22,467 nucleotides of DNA, taken from contig CAZAPS010000024.1 of NCBI GenBank assembly GCA_964487355.1, positions 1-22,467 of the forward strand, written 5' to 3'. Source of the stretch: JAXGYX01 sp964487355 (GTDB lineage Bacteria > Bacillota > Clostridia > Saccharofermentanales > Fastidiosipilaceae). Positions 1-5,835 of the stretch are shown piece after piece. Position 1 is the first letter of the stretch; each line of letters starts with the position of its first letter. The notes under the pieces were generated by a model. The model was not told where the DNA came from. It did no database searches and saw only the letters and a list, made by a program, of their open reading frames with translations. The translations under genes and the position numbers were made by a program.

Positions 1-28
1 CCATGTTTCTAAAAGAAAACAGCTTAAA

Positions 29-56
29 AGGGATAGCCCGGTGCTACCTCTTTTTT
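29..56. terminator. Candidate terminator at left edge
   Basis: An imperfect hairpin (AGGGATAGC at 29-37 against GCTACCT at 43-49, with a two-base bulge) is followed on the plus strand by six Ts (51-56). Read on the minus strand the same stem is followed by CTTTT. It could end a plus-strand gene lying to the left of the window, the minus-strand CmpB-like gene that stops about 75 bases away, or both. The stem is short, so confidence is low. Confidence 0.35.
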
Positions 57-125
57 GTTCTCAGTCTGATTTTGGCGAAAATCCCAATGTCGACCAACCA
101 TGGCATGCGAATATTATCTGATGCC

Positions 126-968
126 TCACAGATCGCGCGCGTTATTCTTCACGCCATCGCTGATCGTGTCCGCGGTCCGCTTTCCGCAAGCCACGTCTTT
201 TTCTTTCCTATGAACAAACTGTTTGACTTTTTCCAACGCTTCGTTGTACCGAACCGAGCGCATTTTGGGAAATGCCTTTATTATGCGGCGTTCCTGTCGA
301 TTGATTTTTTGAGAAAGATCGATATTGGCTTCGGTCAACCTTGTATATAATTTGCGATCCGTCCGTTTCAGAGTCAGATTTCTGCGTCGTTCATTCATGC
401 GCCGTTCATTCAGGGCGGAAAAGGTGTGATTGAGTCTTTCGGACAGATCTTTCAATTTTGCCTCAAAAGCGCTGAGCCGCGTCACAGTATAGATCGTGTC
501 TGTAAGCATCAGCGCGAATGAGCACAGCGCGATTAGCGAGATGACTGAGTTGGACAGTGATGATGTGTAGGTGACCAAGACCGGATGGATGAGGCGAACG
601 GCGATCACGCTCATTGAACCAAAGATGAAGGCCCCTAACAGACAAATTCGACCGTTGATGTTCAAAAAGTTATTTGAATAATCCCACCACCGCGCATGGA
701 ACAGTTTTTCCATCGTCCATGAGGTAATATATTCCAAGGTGGTGGTCAATATCGCTCCGGTAAGAAAAAGCGCGATTGGATTCTCAATTCCTCCAAGAAA
801 CGCGATCAGCAACATGACGCCCGCGCCGTATATTGGACAATACGGTCCGTTCAGAAAACCTCGGTTGACAAATTTCTTAGCTCTGACGGAACAAAAGATC
901 ATTTCACAAATCCAGCCGATCACGCTATAGATCACGAACCATGTGAAGTTAGTTTCCAACCCAATCAT
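126..968 (-). CDS. CmpB-like multi-pass membrane protein (ABC_trans_CmpB / putative ABC transporter type IV family)
   Basis: The 280-residue product starts with about 150 residues of hydrophobic segments separated by short loops and ends with a basic, probably cytoplasmic helical tail of about 100 residues. The N-terminal half has features I recognise from the CmpB-like family: an early GWICE segment, the NRGFLNGPYCPIYG loop, an LEYITSW segment, and the WDYS followed by LNINGRICLLG region. The family is common in Clostridia; its molecular function is poorly defined, and the transporter name is historical rather than proven. I chose ATG at 968 because AAGGAG lies six bases upstream; a TTG two codons earlier sits directly against that ribosome binding site. 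The gene is alone, separated from the osmoprotectant operon by about 250 bases. Family assignment is fairly firm, function is not. Confidence 0.8.
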   Translation of the reverse strand: MIGLETNFTWFVIYSVIGWICEMIFCSVRAKKFVNRGFLNGPYCPIYGAGVMLLIAFLGGIENPIALFLTGAILTTTLEYITSWTMEKLFHARWWDYSNNFLNINGRICLLGAFIFGSMSVIAVRLIHPVLVTYTSSLSNSVISLIALCSFALMLTDTIYTVTRLSAFEAKLKDLSERLNHTFSALNERRMNERRRNLTLKRTDRKLYTRLTEANIDLSQKINRQERRIIKAFPKMRSVRYNEALEKVKQFVHRKEKDVACGKRTADTISDGVKNNARDL

Positions 969-1097
969 GATCAACTCCTTGCTGCCTTTGTTCCGGGAAT
1001 TGGAATCGACAAAATCGTCGTGGCCGAGTTCAATGTGGCGTATAACTTATTTGTGTGTCGGTATCTTTATTTTACCCCACCTACTGATGGGGCACAC

Positions 1098-1127
1098 GCG
1101 ACTTTCAAAGGGCCAAGCGACTTTCAA
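1098..1127. repeat. 11-bp direct repeat upstream of the CmpB-like gene
   Basis: GCGACTTTCAA occurs at 1098-1108 and again at 1117-1127, a 19-bp period. It lies 130-160 bases upstream of the CmpB-like start, in an otherwise unexplained stretch (969-1145). That stretch also holds a small stem (CCCCA 1075-1079 / TGGGG 1088-1092), but I saw no convincing promoter in it. The repeat could be a tandem regulator site; this is inference. Confidence 0.4.
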
Positions 1128-1145
1128 TTGAGGAAATAGCCAATG

Positions 1146-1191
1146 AAAAGGCGCCACCGATATTGAATCGAAATCCAATACCGGAGGCGCC
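1146..1191 (-). terminator. Rho-independent terminator of the osmoprotectant operon
   Basis: On the minus strand a long interrupted stem begins with GGCGCC (1191-1186) and closes with GGCGCC (1155-1150). The inner arms CCGGTATTG and CAATATCGG also pair. The stem is followed by TTTTC. It lies 27 bases after the stop codon of the substrate-binding protein gene, the expected place for the operon end. Confidence 0.8.
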
Positions 1192-1217
1192 CTTCAAAAG
1201 ACAGGTGTCAATTGGTG

Positions 1218-2162
1218 TTAGTTGATTAACGACATCTCTTGCAAAAACTCAATCGCCACGTCGTCGACAGACTTGCCTTCAATGTCCACGGCATAGCTCA
1301 TATCGGTCATTTTCTCATTTGTCAACGTGCCGCCCAGTCCGTTTAACACTTCTTCCAGATCGGGCGCGGCCTCTTTGACTTCCTCAAACAAATCATCGCG
1401 TACCAGGAGCGCGCCATTATACTCGGGAAAATAATTTTTGTCATCTTCGAGAAGCACCAGGTTCGCCTTCTTGTTTAGACCATCGGTGGCGTAGACTTCG
1501 GTGACGTCAAACATGTTCTTTTCGATCGCCGAATATTTCAGACTGATATCCACCGGGAACGAATCTTTAAAGTCCAGGCCATAGTACTCAGTAAACGGAC
1601 GATATTTCATGGTGCCTTCTTCGCTGAAAAACTCGTGCTCGGCGCCAAATGTCAACTCAGGGGCCACCGCGATCAAGTCGCTGATGGTCTTCAGATTATA
1701 TTCCTGCGCAGTCGCCTCCGGCACGGCAATGGCGTAGGTGTTGTCGATGCCCATCTTGTCGAGCAAACGAACGTTGGACCGCTCCATCGCCTGTTGGTTG
1801 GCGAAATCATACAGTGACATGTCCTCCGGCACATCGAGTGGATCCATCTTTAAATAGGTTGTCAGCAAGGTTCCATCGTAGCTGTTCATCAAATCACAGC
1901 CACCATCGACCAATAGATTATAGTTGTTGACCGGACTCATTTCATCGCGAAGATCGACTGTCAAGTTGGTTTTGTTCTCCACCAGGTGTTTCACCATGCG
2001 ATGAATGATCTTCATTTCTGAAAACTGGCCATCATACATGATGAGGCCGGTCTTGGTTTTTTCCTTATTTCCGCAACTGGTCACGACAAACAGCAATGCT
2101 GCCGATAGCAGTGCGGACACGATTCGTTTTATTGAGACACTTCGTTTATTTTTCTTTTTCAT
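1218..2162 (-). CDS. opuCC: Osmoprotectant ABC importer, substrate-binding lipoprotein (OpuCC/OpuAC family)
   Basis: This is the extracytoplasmic receptor of a glycine betaine/carnitine/choline-type importer. The 314-residue product has a basic N-terminus, a hydrophobic stretch (about 13-27) and a lipobox VTSC with the lipid-carrying cysteine at position 30, so it should be tethered outside the membrane. The remainder resembles the OpuAC-type periplasmic fold: an early GLIMYDGQFSE strand, DLMNSYDGTLL near residue 90, and EVYATDGLN plus the YNGALLVRDD segment in the C-terminal lobe. The start ATG overlaps the stop of the upstream permease by ATGA and has AAGGAG eight bases away. It is the last gene of the operon, before a strong terminator. 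The exact substrate cannot be read from sequence. The symbol follows B. subtilis OpuC by function, although the order here is A-B-D-C. Confidence 0.88.
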   Translation of the reverse strand: MKKKNKRSVSIKRIVSALLSAALLFVVTSCGNKEKTKTGLIMYDGQFSEMKIIHRMVKHLVENKTNLTVDLRDEMSPVNNYNLLVDGGCDLMNSYDGTLLTTYLKMDPLDVPEDMSLYDFANQQAMERSNVRLLDKMGIDNTYAIAVPEATAQEYNLKTISDLIAVAPELTFGAEHEFFSEEGTMKYRPFTEYYGLDFKDSFPVDISLKYSAIEKNMFDVTEVYATDGLNKKANLVLLEDDKNYFPEYNGALLVRDDLFEEVKEAAPDLEEVLNGLGGTLTNEKMTDMSYAVDIEGKSVDDVAIEFLQEMSLIN

Positions 2163-2818
2163 TTGTGTTTCTCCTTGTTTTTATGGTTTTCGTGTGGCGC
2201 GTTCGAAATTTCATCTGACTGACCGGGGCTGACGCTTTGCTCCAATTTTTTTTGCAACGCGGACAAACTCCAATCGAAGACAATCGCCATCGCCATCAGC
2301 GCAAGTGTGCCCTGCAAAATCAGCTTCGCGTTTTGCACGCGAATTCCCTGATACAGAATATTGCCCAGCCCGCCACCGCCGACGAACGCGCCGAACACGG
2401 CGACGCCGATCGCGTTGACGACGCTGATGCGGATGCCGGTGAAGATCAGCGGTGTCGCCAAAGGCAGTTCGATCAGCCGCAACCGCTGGGTCCGGGTCAT
2501 GCCCATGCCGATCGCCGCGTCTTTGACTCCCCCGTCCACCTCAGCTAGACCCAGGTTTGTGTTTTGCACTACCGGCAACAGTGAGTAAAGGACCAATCCT
2601 GTGATTGTCACGCCCTTGCCCGCCCCCATGAGCAACAAAATCAAACCAAGCAAGGCAAGAGCCGGAATTGTCTGCAACAGTTCGACTATCCATAAAATGA
2701 CTTTGCCAAGCCGCTTATAATGATAGGAGATGATTCCGAGCGCGATACCCAAAATGATGGTGATGATGGCGGCAATCAACACGACGAACAGATGGTCGAA
2801 GATCATTTGCCAAGTCAT
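2159..2818 (-). CDS. opuCD: Osmoprotectant ABC importer, permease (OpuCD-like)
   Basis: This is a membrane subunit of the betaine-type importer, 219 residues with five to six hydrophobic segments. The cytoplasmic EAA coupling loop is visible as DAAIGMGMTRTQRLRLIELPLATPLI, the part that contacts the ATPase. A conserved GGGGLG segment follows before the last transmembrane helices. The hydrophilic tail of about 30 residues, rich in Lys, His, Asn and Glu, is unusual for a short permease of this kind. The open frame extends much further upstream, but that extension is shadow of the preceding gene. I chose ATG at 2818 because it overlaps the preceding stop (ATGA) and is followed at once by typical permease sequence (MTWQMIFDHLFVV). 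It should pair with the permease just upstream as a heterodimer. Confidence 0.88.
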   Translation of the reverse strand: MTWQMIFDHLFVVLIAAIITIILGIALGIISYHYKRLGKVILWIVELLQTIPALALLGLILLLMGAGKGVTITGLVLYSLLPVVQNTNLGLAEVDGGVKDAAIGMGMTRTQRLRLIELPLATPLIFTGIRISVVNAIGVAVFGAFVGGGGLGNILYQGIRVQNAKLILQGTLALMAMAIVFDWSLSALQKKLEQSVSPGQSDEISNAPHENHKNKEKHK

Positions 2819-3456
2819 GACTTCACCGCCTTCCCGCTGACACGGCGTTTCACCCTGTTTTGCAATTGGGTAAGCAGCAGAGAGAAAATAATCGCCATGA
2901 TGGCCGCGGGAATCGCGCCGGTCACGATTAAAATGGCGTTGTTCGTGCTGATCCCGATATAGACAAAGTCGCCCAACCCGCCTTGTCCGATCATGGAGGC
3001 GAGGATCGCCCAGCTGACAGTATAGACGGTGGACATCTTCAGTCCTCCCAAAATGGAGGGCATGGCCAACGGCAGCTCGACAAGCAGCAGCGACTGTGTC
3101 GCGCCCATGCCACACCCCTTGGCCGCGTCGACGTATTCAAATGGGACTTCGCGCAACCCGGTAATTGTGTTTTTCAAAATCGGGAAGGTCGCGTAGATCG
3201 TCAACGCGAGGATCACGGTAGTGGGCGTCATTCCTAAGTAGAGGAAGAGGATACCGATGAAAACAATACCGGGGATGGTTTGGAATATCGATAAAATTGG
3301 CACAATCACGCTCGCCAGCTTTGGTCTTCTGGATAGAAAGATGCCACAAAACAGCGCGACCACAAACGCGATGCTGACACAGATCAATACGTATAGCAAA
3401 TGAATCAAGGTGGCTGTCAGCAGTTGATTTCCGTACTTGATAAACCACTCACTCAT
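2815..3456 (-). CDS. opuCB: Osmoprotectant ABC importer, permease (OpuCB-like)
   Basis: This is the first permease of the operon, 213 residues, starting MSEWFIKYGNQLLTATLIHLL. It has five to six predicted membrane spans, a QTIPGIVFIGIL helix typical of the OpuB/OpuC/ProW group, an EAA loop (YVDAAKGCGMGATQSLLLVELPL region) and the following GQGGLGDFV segment. The start ATG at 3456 overlaps the end of the ATPase gene by eight bases (ATGAGTGA), which suggests translational coupling. The longer open frame upstream is noise from the opposite reading of the ATPase gene. Together with the second permease it should form the transmembrane channel of the importer. Confidence 0.88.
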   Translation of the reverse strand: MSEWFIKYGNQLLTATLIHLLYVLICVSIAFVVALFCGIFLSRRPKLASVIVPILSIFQTIPGIVFIGILFLYLGMTPTTVILALTIYATFPILKNTITGLREVPFEYVDAAKGCGMGATQSLLLVELPLAMPSILGGLKMSTVYTVSWAILASMIGQGGLGDFVYIGISTNNAILIVTGAIPAAIMAIIFSLLLTQLQNRVKRRVSGKAVKS

Positions 3457-4567
3457 TTTCCTCACCCCAGACATACTCCGCCAATCCGCGCGACATGGCG
3501 CTTTGGCTGATGATGCCGACGATTTTGCGGTCGTCGTCCAACACGATGGCGTAATCCTTGTCACTTTTATCCAACTGATCCATGCAGTCATACGGGTTGG
3601 TCTCCAAAGTGACTTCGGGGGCGTCAAAAACAGCGAATTCCTTGGCGAGCCTGTTCTTGTTCTGTACCCGGCTGGCGGTTTTGAGTGAAATGGTACCGGC
3701 GTAGCGGTTCTCCTTGTCATGCAGGATCAACGAGTCGACATCGCGGTAGTCCATACGGCGCAGGCTCTCCTTGATCGTGCGGGTCCGGCTGGCGGTAACG
3801 ATTTTTTTGCTCATCAGTTGTTGCAAAGTCAGCGCGGGTTTGCCATTGGTCCTGGCGCCCAGAAAGTCACGCACCAGATCGTTCGCCGGGTTGGCCAGCA
3901 TGTCATCGGGTGTGGTCAGCTGAACGATGTCGCCGCCGTCCATGAAACAAATGCGGTTTGCCAGAAACAAAGCCTCATCCATGTCGTGGGTGACGAAAAC
4001 GATCGTCTTCTTTAATTTGCGTTGCAAGTTTTTGATCTCTTCTTGAAGAGTTGAACGAGTCATGGGGTCCAGGGCGCCAAAGGGCTCATCCATCAGAATC
4101 ACCGGAGGTGACGCCGCAAGCGCACGCAGCACTCCGATGCGTTGCTGCTGTCCGCCGGACAGCTGAGAAGGATACTTATGCGCATATTCCTCATAGGACA
4201 TGTCGACGAGTTCTAACAGTCGCTCGGCTGTTTCACGCCGTTCCTCCTTTGGCTTCTTCAAAAGGCGGAGAACGATGGCGATATTTTGTTCAACTGTCAT
4301 GTTCGGGAATAGACCGATTTGCTGAATGACATAGCCGATTTTGCGTCTGAGCTCGACAGGATCTTCGTTCATGATGTTCTTGCCGTCGATCGTGATCATC
4401 CCACTGTTCGCTTTGTTCAGGCGGTTGATCATGCGCAATGTGGTTGTTTTGCCACAACCGGAAGGCCCGATTAAAACTAAAAATTCTCCGTCATTGATGG
4501 TTAGATTCAAGTCTTTGATAACTGTTTTTTTACCGTATTTCTTACTTACGTGTTTGAATTCAATCAT
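3449..4567 (-). CDS. opuCA: Osmoprotectant ABC importer, ATP-binding subunit with two CBS domains (OpuCA/ProV family)
   Basis: This cytoplasmic ATPase powers the betaine/choline-type importer. Within 372 residues the Walker A motif GPSGCGKTT is at 34-42, the signature LSGGQ at 136-140, Walker B ends in D160-E161 (ILMDEPFGALD), and the switch histidine is H194 in VTHDMDEA. Residues from about 253 to the end form a tandem CBS pair (around 253-300 and 310-365). In OpuA of Lactococcus the CBS module gates transport by ionic strength, and in OpuC-type proteins it may bind nucleotides, so osmotic gating is plausible but not shown here. The short tail ending GEENE is acidic. ATG at 4567 has AAGGAG eight bases upstream and a promoter about 40 bases further upstream. 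It is the first gene of a four-gene operon. Confidence 0.93.
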   Translation of the reverse strand: MIEFKHVSKKYGKKTVIKDLNLTINDGEFLVLIGPSGCGKTTTLRMINRLNKANSGMITIDGKNIMNEDPVELRRKIGYVIQQIGLFPNMTVEQNIAIVLRLLKKPKEERRETAERLLELVDMSYEEYAHKYPSQLSGGQQQRIGVLRALAASPPVILMDEPFGALDPMTRSTLQEEIKNLQRKLKKTIVFVTHDMDEALFLANRICFMDGGDIVQLTTPDDMLANPANDLVRDFLGARTNGKPALTLQQLMSKKIVTASRTRTIKESLRRMDYRDVDSLILHDKENRYAGTISLKTASRVQNKNRLAKEFAVFDAPEVTLETNPYDCMDQLDKSDKDYAIVLDDDRKIVGIISQSAMSRGLAEYVWGEENE

Positions 4568-4603
4568 GTAATCTCCTTGTATCTATAAAATAGATTACAT
4601 TTC

Positions 4604-4632
4604 ATAGTAACATGACATTTTTTCATTCACAA
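4604..4632 (-). promoter_or_regulatory. Promoter of the osmoprotectant operon, with adjacent dyad
   Basis: Reading the minus strand, TTGTGA (4632-4627) and TACTAT (4609-4604) are separated by exactly 17 bases, a sigma-A-like layout with 4/6 matches in each box. Between the promoter and the ATPase start lies a small dyad (ATCTA 4581-4585, TAGAT 4591-4595). It overlaps the probable transcript start region and could be an operator or a leader stem. Confidence 0.5.
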
Positions 4633-4710
4633 ATTGAGCCCTTGTCGCGAAGTGCGAAAATGCCTCAATTTCAGGTGTTTCCGGCGCTTGGAGCGGGATT
4701 TGGTTTGTGT

Positions 4711-5199
4711 TCAAAGGTCGGAAATAAGAAAAGTTTCGGCGCAAAGACCCCGATTTTTCAACGAACGGAATTTAAGCTCAGCGACGCCGGGGGGCAATTC
4801 CAACATCTTATTGAGCTCGGGCAATGACCAACGGTGGATCTCCTCCAACATCACTTCGTCGGAGATTAACAGCTCAGCCGCAAACAGGTTCGCCTGAAAC
4901 TCCGGCTGGCGGGATAAATCAAAAAAAGTAAATTTCCTGATCGCGGATACCCGGATGAAGCGGCGGTGCAGCTGATCGTGTCCCAGCTCGTGGGCGCAGA
5001 CGGCTCGCTGTTCGGGTTCGGCCAGTGCGGGATTGATCACAATATGACGCTCGTTGTTGATAATGGCGTAAAATCCTTTGAGGTTGCCCAACTCGCGGCG
5101 CGACACAAAAACCCCCAGGTCGTGGGCGATGTCGAAGACATTGTCGGTCTGGCAACTACTCTTAAGAGACTCAACTATTTCATGAATGTACTCGGACAC
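4711..5199 (-). CDS. ImmA/IrrE-family zinc metallopeptidase
   Basis: This 162-residue protein carries the HEXXH zinc-protease motif as HELGH (H70, E71, H74), with a likely third zinc ligand in the E-FQANLFAAELLI segment (E100). That spacing is typical of ImmA/IrrE (COG2856, DUF955). Known members cleave or destabilise a cognate XRE-type repressor and so switch on a regulon, as with ImmA on ImmR in ICEBs1 and IrrE/PprI on DdrO in Deinococcus. The cognate partner here is very probably the XRE gene 15 bases upstream on the same strand. The start is GTG with AGAGG about seven bases upstream. No integrase or phage gene is nearby, so this is not obviously part of a mobile element. Its target regulon is unknown; the osmoprotectant operon just downstream is one candidate. 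Confidence 0.87.
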   Translation of the reverse strand: MSEYIHEIVESLKSSCQTDNVFDIAHDLGVFVSRRELGNLKGFYAIINNERHIVINPALAEPEQRAVCAHELGHDQLHRRFIRVSAIRKFTFFDLSRQPEFQANLFAAELLISDEVMLEEIHRWSLPELNKMLELPPGVAELKFRSLKNRGLCAETFLISDL

Positions 5200-5214
5200 G
5201 GCGAACCTCTATTT

Positions 5215-5670
5215 TTACGACGACCGAGGATCAGCCGGTGACTTGTCTCGGGCCGGCGCGTCGGAACGATCGCTCCGGGCGCGGGATTCAAAATAGATAT
5301 CGCTGACCGCGCGGAAAAACGAATCCCGATCGCGGGAGTCGAGCTCACCGCCGGCAAACAGCATGTTCACTTCGGACAACAGTTGCTCGGCTTTCGCCCG
5401 TCCTTCGTCCGGATCAAGTGATTGATTTGCAACAAAGGCAGCGCCCGGATTGGGCCCTGTAACCGGTAAATGAGTAGCGTCGCTCAGGAAATAGTCCGGC
5501 GCGACACCGGTCACTTTTGAATAGTTCGCGATATAATCCGCTCCCGGGATCCGCGCACCACTTTCATAGTTGGTGATGGATCGGGAGGAAACGTTCATTT
5601 TTTCTGCCATCTGCGCCTGCGTCAGTCCCAGATGACGCCTGGTTGAGCGAAGTTTTTCGTGTAATTTCAT
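5215..5670 (-). CDS. XRE-family transcriptional regulator, partner of the ImmA-type protease
   Basis: The 151-residue protein begins with a cI/Xre-type helix-turn-helix (about residues 3-60), with GLTQAQMAEKMNVSSRSITNYESG as the recognisable HTH core. After a proline- and glycine-rich linker (about 66-85) comes a helical region (AEQLLSEVNMLFAGG, then a DSFFRAVSDIYF helix) of the kind often seen in XRE proteins paired with ImmA. The tail is charged and probably disordered. ATG at 5670 has AGAGGAAAT just upstream. It is the first gene of a two-gene unit with the metallopeptidase and is transcribed divergently from the ABC exporter, with 132 or more bases between them. It probably represses its own unit and other genes until cleaved; that is inferred from the family. 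Confidence 0.87.
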   Translation of the reverse strand: MKLHEKLRSTRRHLGLTQAQMAEKMNVSSRSITNYESGARIPGADYIANYSKVTGVAPDYFLSDATHLPVTGPNPGAAFVANQSLDPDEGRAKAEQLLSEVNMLFAGGELDSRDRDSFFRAVSDIYFESRARSDRSDAPARDKSPADPRSS

Positions 5671-5707
5671 GATTTCCTCTGTCGATGATGCCGGCGGGCG
5701 GGAAAGA

Positions 5708-5726
5708 TTTATTATGTTTTATTATG
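5708..5726. repeat. Tandem 9-bp repeat with 10-bp period in the divergent XRE/exporter region
   Basis: TTTATTATG occurs at 5708-5716 and 5718-5726, one helical turn apart, 38-56 bases upstream of the XRE start. On the minus strand each copy gives CATAAT, close to a -10 box. This may be overlapping promoter elements or an operator for the XRE protein; I could not find a good matching -35 box. Confidence 0.35.
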
Positions 5727-5791
5727 CCACAAAGCATATGCCCATTTTGTGTAGATGTGATATCGTGACTTTAGTATTATTTTAGAAATTT

Positions 5792-5830
5792 GGAGGAGGT
5801 CCTTGAGTGAGCGGCTCACGAGAGGTCTAA
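5792..5830 (+). promoter_or_regulatory. Possible leader peptide and hairpin before the ABC exporter
   Basis: A very strong ribosome binding site, GGAGGAGGT (5792-5800), is followed after six bases by GTG at 5807. This opens a seven-codon frame reading MSGSREV and stopping at TAA (5828-5830). The first half of the mini-frame is an inverted repeat (GTGAG 5807-5811, CTCAC 5815-5819). A second ribosome binding site, AGAGGT (5821-5826), and the exporter ATG (5836) follow at once. The arrangement would suit translational control of the exporter, but the same strong site could instead serve an in-frame TTG at 5803. Confidence 0.35.
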
Positions 5831-5835
5831 TTTTT

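Noticed and set aside
3..350. 115-codon plus-strand frame at the left edge
   Set aside because: Two thirds of it lies antisense to the well-supported CmpB-like gene, it has no ribosome binding site, and its sequence shows no recognisable domain.
1075..1092. CCCCA/TGGGG stem as a terminator or riboswitch
   Set aside because: Five base pairs with an eight-base loop and no T-tract; no conserved riboswitch core around it.
4711..5670. Prophage or integrative element remnant around the XRE-ImmA pair
   Set aside because: No integrase, excisionase, structural gene, or flanking direct repeat was seen, and neighbours on both sides are ordinary chromosomal genes.
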